A DNA stretch of 64,000 nucleotides from Limanda limanda (taxonomy: Eukaryota; Chordata; Actinopteri; Pleuronectiformes; Pleuronectidae). Location: positions 13,127,886-13,191,885 of the forward strand of contig NC_083651.1 in assembly GCF_963576545.1 (NCBI RefSeq), given 5' to 3'. Below are positions 1 through 20,439 of the stretch, piece after piece; positions within the stretch are counted from its first letter, which is position 1; each line of letters starts with the position of its first letter. Below the pieces are notes generated by a model. That model was not told the DNA's origin and searched no databases. It saw nothing but the letters and a program-made list of their open reading frames with translations. The translations under genes were made by a program, and so were the position numbers.

Positions 1-385
1 CAAAAATCGATATACAGGTGTATCATGACCAAACAAACAAAAAAGTCTCTGGGTGCAATTGTAAAAACAAAACAGGAAGCCTGATATTTTGTATTTAGTG
101 GCCATTTTGGCCATATTCCACATTTTTTCTTTGATACACTTGTACCAGGGTTTTCATCGGATCAACTTCAAATTGAGATGAGTGTCATCACAACAAGATG
201 GAGATAAAAACTGACTGACGGATTTTTTTTTAATCACACGGTGTGACCGTGGCGTGGCGTCAAAATTTGATTACACGCCATTAAAACACGATGTTCTGTA
301 ACGCGGACATACATGGACCATGAATCCTTTGATTTCAGTCTTCCTAGATCAAAGGAAACTTTATGTCTTGTTATTATTATTATTA
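1..385 (-). repeat. Partial copy of a dispersed fish repeat (family A)
   Basis: This is one of four copies of the same sequence in the first 3 kb, with others near 386, 1256 and 2521. The window cuts its left end. The right end breaks off after tttatgtcttg and runs straight into an ATT run. Shared landmarks are the gacgcc/ggcgtc-rich core, the caagatggagataaaaactgactga stretch split by small differences, and a cggtgtgaccgtggcgtgg block. The same family occurs inverted at 17820-18480 and inside the 20-27 kb array. No intact coding frame is credible. Confidence 0.8.
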
Positions 386-1041
386 TTATTATTCAGGCAA
401 ATGAATTGGCTTTTTGAGGGCTTTAACATGCTCAACTTCTTACCAAAATTTGCAGAAAGTTAGAAAGTGGTGAAAATTTACATATTCTGAAGGAATTTTC
501 AATGGGCGTCGCAAAATGGCTCAACGGTGCCCCCCGAGACAGCCCGAGACCCCCAGAAGGTGTTCCCATTGACCTATCTTCACAAAAATCGATATACAGG
601 TGTATCATGACCAGACAAACAAAAAAGTCTCTTGGTGCAATTGTAAAAACAAAACAGGAAGCCTGCTATTTTGCATTTAGTGGCCATTTTGGCCATAATC
701 CACATTTTTTCTTTGATACACTTGTACCAGGGTTTTCATCGGATCAACTTCAAATTGAGATGAGTGTCATCACGACAAGATGGAGATAAAAACTGACTGA
801 CAGATTTTTTTTTAATCACACGGTGTGACCGTGGCGTGGTGTCAAAGTTTGATTACACGCCATTAAAACACGATGTTCTGTAACGCGGACATACATGGAC
901 CATGAATCCTTTGATTTCAGTCTTCCTAGATCAAAGGAAACTTTATGTCTTGCAAAAGTTACGTCTCTCTCTCTCTCAGAACTGGTTATTTTTGTTTTTT
1001 CAGACAAAAAGCATGCAACGCTTCAAAATGGATGTGCTCGG
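386..1041 (-). repeat. Family A repeat copy with a leading ATT microsatellite
   Basis: A nearly full copy begins after (ATT)n near 370-392, at caggcaaatgaattggc, and ends near aaaatggatgtgctcg. It is almost identical to the copy starting near 1262. A 95-codon open frame starting at 502 is conserved between copies only because the DNA copies are nearly identical. It resembles no protein I know and has no gene context. Confidence 0.8.
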
Positions 1042-1069
1042 GCCCACCCAGTGCTGCTTTGCAGCCCTA

Positions 1070-1234
1070 AAATTTTTATTTTCATTATTATTATATTTAC
1101 TATTATTATATATACTGTTGTTGCTGCCATTATTACTATATACTGCTATTATATTGGTATAATTACTATCATATATAAATATATATTATGTTATATTATA
1201 TACTATATATACTGTACTATTTTTATATTTTTTA

Positions 1235-1260
<26 letters not shown>
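1070..1260 (+). repeat. AT-rich LINE-tail-like insert and ATT microsatellite
   Basis: This AT-rich block interrupts the tandem family A copies and ends in (ATT)n. About 150 bp of it is the near reverse complement of 51570-51735 in RPL24 intron 3, for example the shared stretch tactatatactgctattat. The 51-kb copy adjoins a typical LINE 3' end, so this is probably part of the same LINE 3' region. Confidence 0.55.
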
Positions 1261-1266
<6 letters not shown>

Positions 1267-1911
1267 CAAATGAATTGGCTTTTTGAGGGCTTTAACATGC
1301 TCAACTTCTTACCAAAATTTGCAGAAAGTTAGAAAGTGGTGAAAATTTACGTATTCTGAAGGAATTTTCAATGGGCGTCGCAAAATGGCTCAACGGTGCC
1401 CCCCGAGACAGCCCGAGACCCCCGGAAGGTGTTCCCATTGACCTATCTTCACAAAAATCGATATACAGGTGTATCATGACCAGACAAACAAAAAAGTCTC
1501 TGGGTGCAATTGGAAAAACACAACAGGAAGCCTGCTATATTGCATTTAGTGGCCATTTTGGCCATATTCCACATTTTTTCTTTGATACACTTGTACCAGG
1601 GTTTTCATGGGATCAACTTCAAATTGAGATGAGTGTCATCACGACAAGATGGAGATAAAAACTAACTGACGGATTTTTTTTTAATCACACAGTGTGACCG
1701 TGGCGTGGCGTCAAAGTTTGATTACACGCCATTAAAACATGATGTTCTGTAACGCGTACATACATGGACCATGAATCCTTTGATTTCAGTCTTCCTAGAT
1801 CAAAGGAAACTTTATGTCTTGCAAAGGTTACGTCTCTCTCTCTCTCAGAACTGGTTATTTTTGTTTTTTTCAGACAAAAAGCATGCAACGCTTCAAAATG
1901 GATGTGCTCGT
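1256..1911 (-). repeat. Family A repeat copy
   Basis: This third copy runs from caggcaaatgaattggc to atggatgtgctcg and is nearly identical to the copy at 386-1041. It differs by scattered substitutions. Its right end meets a LINE-type 3' tail. Confidence 0.8.
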
Positions 1912-2107
1912 TCTATTTAATTCTTTTTTATTCTATTTTATACTATTTCTATTTTAATTTTATTTTTTTGGGTTGAAATTACTGAGCATTGCTTAAAGAG
2001 AGCCTGTGACCCAAGTATTTCATTGACAGCGAGTGCTTAATGTTATCTCTGTTCATTTGACAATAAAAATCTTGAATCTTGAATCTTGAATCTTGAATCT
2101 TGAATCC
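1912..2107 (+). repeat. LINE-type 3' end with a tandem heptamer tail
   Basis: An AT-rich stretch is followed by tttgacaataaaaatcttg and about five tandem copies of the heptamer aatcttg. A short AATAAA-containing end with a tandem tail is typical of the 3' end of CR1/L2-type non-LTR retrotransposons in fish. No reverse transcriptase sequence is present here, so this would be a heavily 5'-truncated insertion. Confidence 0.6.
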
Positions 2108-2520
2108 ATTAATTTGTATTTAAAAGGTTTTTATATTGTAACGTGTGCAGCACCAGCTTTATACAGTACAGTGCTGGTATTTATTTGAGTAAAACAATAT
2201 TGAGGTGTATTGGAAGTGATTTAATTTCACTGGTGATTGCTTCTTAACGTGATTTGTGGTTCATATGAAACATGGTTGGCAGAAGCAGACAATCATTTTG
2301 GGTCCCCAACAAAAAGGAAATGAAAACATGACTTTAACCAAAACATTAACATAGAAATAACAATTCTAGATTGATGTGGTGATAAAACATAATTCACAAC
2401 ATACTACCTTGATATGTCACCTAAAAAGTGTTAATTTTGCCAAATAGATATAATTTCGATCAACCAATGGAGACAAGAGGTTAAAGTAGGAATCTCAGTT
2501 ATCTGAGAAAAAACAAGTCT

Positions 2521-2524
2521 CTCG

Positions 2525-2557
<33 letters not shown>

Positions 2558-2975
2558 CAAATGAATTGGCTTTTTGAGGGCTTTAACATGCTCAACTTCT
2601 TACCAAAATTTGCAGAAAGTTAGAAAGTGGTGAAAATTTACGTATTCTGAAGGAATTTTCAATGGGCGTCGCAAAATGGCTCAACGGTGCCCCCCGAGAC
2701 AGCCCGAGACCCCCGGAAGGTGTTCCCATTGACCTATCTTCACAAAAATCGATATACAGGTGTATCATGACCAGACAAACAAAAAAGTCTCTGGGTGCAA
2801 TTGGAAAAACACAACAGGAAGCCTGCTATATTGCATTTAGTGGCCATTTTGGCCATATTCCACATTTTTTCTTTGATACACTTGTACCAGGGTTTTCATC
2901 GGATCAACGTCAAATTGAGATGAGTGTCATCACGACAAGATGGAGATAAAAACTGACTGAAGGATTTTTTTTTAA
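2521..2975 (-). repeat. Family A repeat copy, truncated
   Basis: The fourth copy starts with (ATT)n at about 2527-2552 and ends around the run of T at 2964-2972, where unrelated sequence begins. The interval 2108-2520 before it shows no gene or repeat that I recognise. Confidence 0.75.
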
Positions 2976-4657
2976 TTGGACTTGTAATTATATGTTGTCC
3001 TGTGATATTATAACACCACGGTACAGTACTTCACAATGTGGTTTGAACTGGAGTCGTGTGTGTAGGCTAGCGTCACTACAGCTGCTGCTCAGGAGTGTCA
3101 CCTTAATGAGTTTACTTTAGTGCCTCTTTACCTGCTCACTCTAATAGGTTTATCTTAACTCTGTTAATCTGTGACTTTTCTTTGGCCACGTTCACACTGA
3201 TATGGTTCATGGATGGATTACTGAGCAGCCCTACTGGGCACAGGCCCCAGGGCCCAGCCAGTCATAGAGTGCACAAATACATTGCAAATACAAAACTAAA
3301 AAGACATAAAACAACAACAAATAACTATAAAGTGACGCAAAAGAAACACTGAATTTATCACCTGTGCATCCATGCTTTCTGTACATGTGTATTGCTGTAG
3401 TGTTGGAAGTATTTCTATATTTCATTGATAATGTGGACGAACAACATTTGTTTTAGAGCCTGAGCCTTTCACAAACGCATCAGGTTCTGTAAGTATTTGC
3501 AGATTTATAGTTTTTAAAATAGAGCTCAGAGTAATCTATAAATTTTTAAGGCTCAATTACATTTCTTCACTCATGAGGGTTTGATAACAACATACTAGAA
3601 TTCATTGCCAATTTTTTAAATACATATATTGCCTGACATATTATCAGAATTGTTTCCGACCTAATATCAACATGAGCCCCCAGAAATCCATATCGATCGG
3701 CTTCTGATTTGTCGATACTGTTTGCATGTGAAAAGTTCCATGCGCCCTGATGGTAATAGTATTTTTAAATTGTATTCCACATTAACTTTCTCTCTGTGGC
3801 TCTCACTCTCTTTCTTCCTATCTCACTGCCTGTCTCTCTCTCTCTCTCATGTTTGGTATTTAGGGCATGGGTATTAAAGGTATCTCAGTAGTATCTCCTT
3901 AACTGACCTTGCAGGCAGAGCTAATGTTGGGCAGCTACAGTGAAAGCTGCTACACAGTGTGCAACTTAAAGCTTTGTAGTGTTGCTCAGCATCAAAATAC
4001 TCCTCAATGGGGAAGCATGCGGCTTGTGGGCAACTGTAGAGGTATCGATTGTAAACTGTGGGTTTAATTAGAAACCAAATATCAAATAGAGTGTCACATT
4101 TCACACCCAGCTCTCCAGGGCATGAACAATTTATTGAGACAAGAGTGTGTTCAGAAAATACACACGGTCAAATAAACTGACCATAGAATGTGAGTTCATT
4201 CCTCATGTAGGTTTGTGTTTCCTCTGGTGTGTGAGATTCAAGAGGAAATGGAAAGAGTGATGAAGAAGGGAGGAGGAAAGAGAAGTGGAGCTGATTTGGG
4301 AGGGAGTGAGTTCTGGCTCTCACGCTATTGGACAGAATAAATAGATTAAACCTCTCACTCCACACAGCTCACCCGAGTAAATGCTCGGCCTCATGTAATT
4401 CACTGCTGAACAACGCAGGACATTTCTACTGGGCCTTGTTTTGTTTCCATACAAAAAATGAATCATTTATAATTTAGAAAAAAAGATGAAAAAGACCTCT
4501 GTATTTGGGAGCAAGTATGAGTCGTGACTCACCGCACAGCGTGATGACTAACATGTGAGTCACTCGGGTCTGGATTGTGTGCTTTTTTTATTTCGTTTGT
4601 GCAAACTCCTCCCTGAGATCAAAGTGTTGTAAAACCAATCTTTCTTCCACCCTGCAG
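2976..4657. other. Probable ME3 intron 1 sequence, no gene seen
   Basis: There is no credible coding exon here. In particular, I found no exon encoding the malic enzyme N-terminus that should precede the exon at 4658. The stretch holds a CT-rich tract near 3790-3850 and otherwise ordinary AT-rich sequence, and it ends in the polypyrimidine tract and CAG acceptor before 4658. Calling it intron 1 is an inference from the missing first exon. Confidence 0.5.
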
Positions 4658-10358
<5,701 letters not shown>

Positions 10359-11800
10359 TCACCTGGTGTCTAAACTCAATACTCTGCCGTGGCATCACGC
10401 ACAATTTCTGCATTGCCTCCATAAAAACGTACTTAGCCAATGATATGCAACTTTTTTTTTTTTATTGTTATGGTTTGTTGAAAAAAAAAGGTTGTTTCCA
10501 TAGTGCTCATTATCAACTAGCTGCCCATCAAACACTGCTACATGCTGTATATAGTTATTCTCCATGATCCCGTTCAGACCTGGTATCAAATTAACATTTG
10601 TCCTGAGTGATCCGATCACAAGTGGTCGGCTCTAAGCACAAGTGTGAACGCTCCCTAGTGTGTTGTGAGATCTCATTCATCTTTGCTGTGTGAATGCAAA
10701 TCTGGCCTGGATCACATGAAGGGCCAGCAGCTGCTCAGCTGACGTCTCTGGTCTGCTGCAGTTTCACAATGAGTTGAATCTATTTTAGCGCCTCTCAGTG
10801 CTTCTCTTACATTGGTCGAATCTTGGTCACAGTAGATCTGCAGCTCATTGTGTTCAGTCATTGCTCGCTCCCTCTGATTCACGTCGACACACACCAACAC
10901 ACACACACAAATCATTTGGCCCTCACAAACACAAATGACTTCCATGTTTAATTGCAGATAAGTGTGTTAGTAAGATCCAATCACAAGTGATCATTTGATT
11001 ATCCTGTGTGAACCGGGGAACTTCACGCTAAGCTCAGGAGGGATGGTGATACCAGGTCTGAACGGAAACCTTTGTGTCTTTTTTCCTGTGCTGTACTTTT
11101 TTGTTTCGTTCTCTGAAAGTCGAAGAAAAATCTTTGATACATCAAACATCCAGAAGCGTGTAATCTATAACTCTATTATTGAAACTGCTCCTCCGTCACT
11201 AGATTCTCCAGCTGAGATGTTGTAATGCAGTATTTAAACGCATGTGCTGTGAATGATCTGTTTCTGACCCAAGCATTGGAGCTGGTGCACGAGAAACATT
11301 CTTGTCCCGACACAGACTATGAGAACTTGTTTTGAAGCTCTGGGGTCCTCTGACTGTGTGACCTCAGGACATCATTGCTCCACATTATGAGTTAAATCCT
11401 CTGTGTCCCTGCTCATTCCTTCAGCTGCTTCCTCATATTTCACACTCCGGTCAGTGTGTGCACGTCTGTTAATCTGCACACACTGAAAAACACTCCAGCC
11501 TCATCCTGTGTTTCTGTTTCTCTGTGATTATCAGTTGCTTGTTTTCTTCAGTATGTTCAGAGGAGGCTTTGCCAGCGACTGAGTGAGACCGTCGGGATGT
11601 TTCTTTTGCGGTAGTGTGTTTTCCTCCAGTTTTGTACGGAGCTCTGCCTGTTGTGTTTTTGCCAAAGTTACAGATGAGATGGATCTTATCTTATTTTACT
11701 CTTAGAGAATATGATGCTCAGAGCGCTTTAGTACTGCCAGACAAGCTTGACGTTTTTTAAAGGGAAAATTAAACTTTTTCAATAAAATTGTTATCACAAT
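10359..11800 (+). other. me3: Probable ME3 3' UTR
   Basis: This sequence follows the ME3 stop codon (TGA, 10356-10358) and lacks further coding exons. The first clear AATAAA that I would use is at 11781-11786, followed by a T-rich stretch. That would make a 3' UTR of about 1.4 kb containing the inverted-repeat element at 10570-11065. The end is inferred; an earlier or later site is possible. Confidence 0.5.
10570..11065. mobile_element. MITE-like element with 19-bp terminal inverted repeats
   Basis: The left end 10570-10588 reads ccgttcagacctggtatca, and the right end 11047-11065 is its perfect reverse complement. The 496-bp interior has no coding capacity. It contains gatccgatcacaagtgg and gatccaatcacaagtgatc near the two ends, again in related form. 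This is the layout of a non-autonomous DNA transposon. I could not see a convincing target-site duplication, and I do not assign a superfamily. Confidence 0.7.
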
Positions 11801-11960
11801 ATGAATGATTTGTTGCATTTTTTTATCCCCTTTCAATGCTTTCTTTGACACAGTTTCACAGAACTCCAAAACCTCAATACTTGAGCAGTTCCTTTGGAAG
11901 GAGGCTATGTTTTCGCCTCATCCATTCGCTTGCTTACAGGATTAGAGGAGTCTGTGCAAT

Positions 11961-12040
11961 CTGGTGCAGCTAGATTGAATTTAAAGGGTCTGTTGGGCCT
12001 TGGCAGGGGTATACACTCCACTGAGATACATCCTGGTTTA
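11961..12040 (+). repeat. Dispersed short repeat fragment
   Basis: This resembles 32655-32725 and, more weakly, 56386-56430. All share ttgaatttaaggg followed by a ctgttg box, and the first two also share a ctccactgagag-like box. Short degenerate copies like this are common in fish genomes. The rest of 11800-14060 shows no gene or repeat that I recognise. Confidence 0.5.
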
Positions 12041-14063
12041 ATTTGATTACTTTTTAGCCTTGTGTTAGCCGGATACACTGGATTCATAGTTTTTTTAAAT
12101 TTCATTTGCTTAACACTTTGACTGGTTTTATTATTATTCAACCGGTCATTTCGCACCGTTTCCACTGATTTAAAACTGGCTACCACCTTTTTAAAATATA
12201 CAAAAAAATTCTGCAATCATCAACTTTCTTTATACTTTCACAAAAACATCAAACACATTCACTAGGATTTTGCATGTCTCTTTTTAATATAAGCTGCAAT
12301 CTGATTTTGTTGAAATCCTCCAACATTTCCAACAGTAACACGACGGAACATTGATGAGAGCTCGTCCACCACAGCTCAGACCTTAGTGCTGACTCAGCAA
12401 CATGATGGCATCAAATGAATGGGCTTTAAAATGTGAGTGAGAGCTGATGTACAACATAGTCTTTGATTTGATTTCAAGTACAGAGCTGATAAATATGACC
12501 AAAAAAAATCATGTCTTTACCCAACACCTGGATAACAATGAACTGATGGTTATGATTAAAGGTTGATTATGAAACATAATCAATAACAAACACATTTTTA
12601 GGTGCTAGCCTCTTTCATCCAAGCGAGTCCAGTCTGACTCCTCGGGTAGAGTAGTTACACTCTTTGGCTTTCAGGCTTTCTGAAATTCTCAGATGAGTGA
12701 TCAACTCTCTGAAGCACTGAGGAATAATCTATCAATTCTTAAATGTTGAAGTTACCTGAATGATGAAGATCAGTGCACAGACATGTTGGTTTTTACTGCT
12801 CCATCTATAATCCATAGTTTGCGCTAATGGCTACATTTGTTGATCTTTTTAACAATATATGAAAAACAAAACAAGAAATACATGATAACAACTCAGGTAT
12901 TAAAAATTATGAATAAAAACTTTGTTCGATTCAGGGACGGAATTAGATATAAAATAGGCACATTATCTCTTTGTATCACAAAGATCAGAAAACTCTCAAT
13001 AAACAATCTACACTCTCTTCTCCCCCCCATCACTGATGTCCTATGATGAACATTAGAGCCCGATATAGGATCCTATCACCATCTGTATCATTGTTTATGT
13101 TCGCTGATGTAAAAACTTTATATCGATTTAACAAAGCAGAAATATATGTTTACATTCAATAGATATTTGGTTGTTTTTAGGCGGTGATAAAGTTTAAACC
13201 ATAAAATATCAAACCTCAATAAAAAATGAAGTGAATTTTTTGTCTTCATATATATCGGTCGGGCTCCAATGAACATGTGACACTATTTGATCTTTTTGTA
13301 TAACACTCAAATCTCCATAAAGGACATCCCAAACACAAAACTGAACATGGAAAGAAATTCTGTAATATTAATTAAAATATTAATACAAAGGAGTTATTGC
13401 GTAAAGGTCAAGCCTGGGATGGACGGACAATGCCTGCTTTTGATTTGATGATTTTGACCTCGGTAAAATGTGTTGTCTGAAAGGCAAAGAGGCAGATCTG
13501 TGAGTCAGAGACATCTTCAGGTAAAAGTCGACTGGAACTAACACAGTTAAATCTTTGAAATAAAAGAGGATAAAGAAATTATAGATAAGAAAACATATGA
13601 TAAAGAAAATTACAGTTGCCAATACTGTAGCTGCCACACGTGCATGTGCATTACAGGGCAATGGTATGCATGATACAATACAGTAAACATGTGGTAGTAT
13701 GTGGTTCACATTATAGATAATTCTCAGTGCACATGGACTCACAGTTTACACATATAAACAAATATAGACAGTAGTGGACGTGTTGTGACGTGGCTGGGAT
13801 CAGAGGACCATTCTTTAACACTGAACAGCCTGAGAGAAAAAAACTGAAACGAAATGTCACTGAGATTTTAACTTTGGCCAAATGAATGAAACAAAGCTCA
13901 CTGTGATTCTGAGAGAACGACAGCAGATGTGGGCCAGTTAAATCAAAGTAATGCACACACAAAATACCTCGGCACATGTCACCATGGTCTTTGGCATTCC
14001 TGGTTGAGATGAAATGTAACAGATCGTTCAGTCAGATCAGTCTGGTCAATCTTTCAGTAGAGG

Positions 14064-14081
14064 AGGGGGGGGGGGGGGGGG
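14064..14081 (+). repeat. Poly-G run
   Basis: About 17 consecutive G residues lie 80 bp beyond the NXPE3 stop codon, within its likely 3' UTR, where they would read as poly-C in the transcript. The exact length may be affected by sequencing error. Confidence 0.8.
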
Positions 14082-14163
14082 TTGGCTTCAGGGTTTGAAG
14101 AACATATCGGTGGATTCACACTGAAAACTCCTTAGTTTCCTCCAAGTCACCGCCCTGCTCCTG

Positions 14164-17358
<3,195 letters not shown>

Positions 17359-17819
17359 GGTGACCTGCCTCTGTCTCCCAGAATCCGGCCCTGCGTCTCT
17401 CTCTGCTGTCACCACAGCGAGGATGGCATCACTCCGTCCTCAGCGCCCGATGCTGACGGATGAACGCTATCAGACAGAAAAACAGGAACATCTACTTCTG
17501 TTCTTGAAAGCTAAAAATAGATGTGTATGGATCATGTGATCATGAGACTGAAGACAAAGGCCATTTATGGTTTTAGATTTTTCAAAGATGTTGTTGTCTC
17601 TGTTGGTTAGATGATGCAAAAAAAGTATTTTTGGAGAAGATTCTTTTTTTCCATTTTAAAAATCATAGTGGGCCGGACACAGAAACCAGTCACTAGATAC
17701 ACCACATACAGCTGTATAAATTGTATAGTAATTATCATGTAAAAAAATAAATCATAACACGTGGAGGTCAAAGGTGAAAGTGTGAGACCAACATCTGAAC
17801 ATTCATTCATCATCAAACA

Positions 17820-18480
17820 TCAATATAAACCAGAATGCATTTTGAAGCGTTGCATGCGTTTTGCCTGAAAAAAATAAATAATGACTGAGGAAATATTGAC
17901 ACAGAGCTGTTCAGGCTTGGACTCTTACAGAACATCGTGTTTTAATGGCATGTAATCTAACTTTGACGCCACGCCACGGTCACAGCGTGTGACGAAAAAT
18001 CGATCTTTGAGTTAGTTTGTATCTCCATCTTGTTGTGATGACACTCATCTAGATTTGAAGTTGATCTGATGTAAGCCCTGCTACAAGTACCTCAAAGTAA
18101 AAATGTGGAATATGGCCAAAATGGCCATTAAATGCAAAATAGCAGGCTTCCTGTAGCGTTTATCAAATTGCTCCTAAAGACTTTTTTGTTTGTCTGGTCA
18201 TGATACACCTATGTATCGATTTTTGTGAAGATCGGTCAATGTGAACACGTTCCGGGGGTCTCGGGGGGGGGGCACCGTTGAGCCATTTTGCGACGCCCAT
18301 TGAAAATTCCTCCAGAATACGTAAATTTATACCACTTTCTAACTTTCTGCAAATTTTAGTAAGAATTTGAGCATGTTGAAGCCCTCAAAAAGCCAATAAA
18401 TTTGCCTGAATAATAATCCTTACAATTTCAATAGGGCCTCACCTGTCAGTGCCTGTCAGTGCTCAGGCCCTAATTCCCCA
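17820..18480 (+). repeat. Family A repeat copy, inverted relative to 1-3 kb
   Basis: From tgcattttgaagcgttgcatg to the gctcaggccctaa tail, this is the reverse complement of the 386-1041 type copy. It includes gacgccacgccacggtcac and the cgacgcccattg boundary. It also keeps the tail ccttacaatttcaataggg that recurs at the end of the 20-27 kb array. The copy therefore links the two repeat districts as one family. Confidence 0.8.
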
Positions 18481-19014
18481 ATATTTGAAAAACAACAATC
18501 CAAGCTCAAGCTCCAATTAGTAGATGGTTAGAGTTTTTGTTAAGTTGTATCACTTGGTCTTTAAAGTCTGCTTGTCCAAAAGGCATTTCTGTTCAGATCA
18601 GTTACAATAAGACAACAATGGTCCATCTACATGACGCATAAACAAATGTGTGACATGAAAACTCCAATCATGAAAGTAAGTGGACCTTGAGCTGAGATTC
18701 CTCAAACTTGCCAATGTCAAAACTGAACGTGACTATTTGCATCCTGTGGGCTGCAGCTGGAGTAAAGGATTCTGGAGAATGAACAAAAAAACAAAAAATT
18801 TCATCCCCTCCTCCTCTCCCTCTGTCTGCTTCCTTTCCCACACATCAGCTCTTCTCTACTTGTTTTCTTTGTTAAAAGCAGAAATGCACCCTTTCGCTGA
18901 CTGGCTGAAATAGTGTTGTGTGGCTCGGTTGTGGCCACTTTATTTTCTTACTGTAAAGGGCTTTGTAGGTAACTTCTAAAGAGAGATCATAATTTCTAGT
19001 GAGGAAGTGACATC

Positions 19015-19200
19015 TTTATCCTGCATGGTGGTTTTGTGGTTAGCGCTGTCACCTTAGAGCAGAAAGTTCTAGATTTGAACCTGACATGTGTTTGAGGCCT
19101 TTCAAGGTTGAAGGGTTCAAGGTTTCTTTCTTTGTGGAGTTGACATGTCCTCCCTGTGTCTTTAACCCAACCTTCACAGGACAGGCGATATGGAAAATAG
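19015..19200 (+). repeat. Degenerate fish dispersed repeat with a tRNA-like look
   Basis: The phrase ggtggttttgtggttagcgctgtc, broken by changes, followed by a ttgaacctgac box and a ctccctgtgtc box, matches the general pattern of a very common fish repeat. It superficially resembles a tRNA head. It does not fold as a tRNA: no acceptor stem pairs, and the anticodon arm is absent. Confidence 0.5.
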
Positions 19201-19533
19201 AAGGACAAAGTCTTAACAAAGGCCGGTAAACTCTGACTCGTGCCCTCTCACATGGGCTGCTAAGCGGCTACCGTCTGCCCAGTGTATCCCATCCACATTT
19301 TGCAATGCTGACCTGTTCAAATGGCGCCTGATCCAGCAACACCATTACATATGGACAGAAAAATGACCAAAAACAATAAAGAATATGAAAAAAGGAGACA
19401 AAGAGACCCAAAACATCCACAAAGGATCAACGTTTAACATAAAGAGCCTGGAAACTATCAAGAACAGATTCCAAACCAGTGTAGCTGAGCCCCTGCTCTT
19501 ATAAGTAGGACAAGTGTCAGGCCCCATGGGGGG

Positions 19534-19546
19534 GGGGGGGGCGTTG
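19534..19546 (+). repeat. Short poly-G run
   Basis: About 12 consecutive G residues lie in otherwise unannotated sequence between NXPE3 and the TG microsatellite. Nothing else is recognisable between 18480 and 19015 or between 19200 and 19640. Confidence 0.6.
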
Positions 19547-19646
19547 TCTCATTAGCTTTCTATTCTAGTGCTCTACTAATGAACCCACACTTGAAATAAG
19601 CACCTATATGTACTCTGTTATTATGCAATTTAATCAGTTTATCCTT

Positions 19647-19802
<156 letters not shown>

Positions 19803-20229
19803 TTCTCTTTCGACATTACCACACTGCAGATCAACAAAGTGATGTGAATTTAACTGAAAATACAATGTTCACAAATAACAAAGTGGACCCAGTTGATTTG
19901 GGACATTTCTTGGATCAGCCAGCCTGGGATCCCGATCAGTGTCTGTACCTGCTGTCTGTGCTCACACCTCCAGGTCCGTTAGCGTCTGTTCTCATATTTC
20001 CTCCATCTCGAGTCGTCGTCCATCAACAAGCACCATCAGCCTCCATCACCTCAGCGGCTGCAGGAGCCACAGACAAAGAAGAAGCTGCTGGACAGTGATG
20101 ATCGTTGAGAGATTCAGAAACGGCTCTGTTATCAACAACAAGGCTAACGTGTTGTTAGCTACACACACAGCGGTTTGTGCAGCAGTGACATGCAAACAAG
20201 AGTAACACTTACACATTTGGAGGAGAGAT

Positions 20230-20380
20230 CATCACCACGTCGGACCGTCAGCCGCTTGATGGAGAGGCAGGTGGAGGCACACGGGGAGGCCGGGAGAGAG
20301 GCTGCAGCGGCGGGGAGAGCAGCTCGTCAGAGTCGGTGTCAGGTTCAGGAGGCAGAGCCGAGGGGCGGGTGGGGGTCCTA
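20230..20380. other. GC-rich, CpG-containing segment of unknown role
   Basis: The composition rises sharply here, with many CpG dinucleotides (for example cgtcggaccgtcagccgc), between AT-rich flanks and just before the tandem array. It lies about 2.9 kb upstream of the NXPE3 start codon, on the correct side to be its promoter or a 5' non-coding exon. I see no splice pair that proves this. Confidence 0.3.
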
Positions 20381-20439
20381 AGAGTATAGATTACTGCTCC
20401 TATAGCGACATTTAGTGGTCAGTCCATTACAACGTAAAA

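Noticed and set aside
502..789. 95-codon open frame starting MGVAKWLNGAP, repeated at 1371 and 2662
   Set aside because: It follows the copies of a DNA repeat exactly, the inverted and diverged copies break it, and it resembles no protein family I know.
19020..19090. Possible tRNA gene
   Set aside because: There is a weak A-box and T-arm likeness only, with no paired acceptor stem. It fits a dispersed repeat better.
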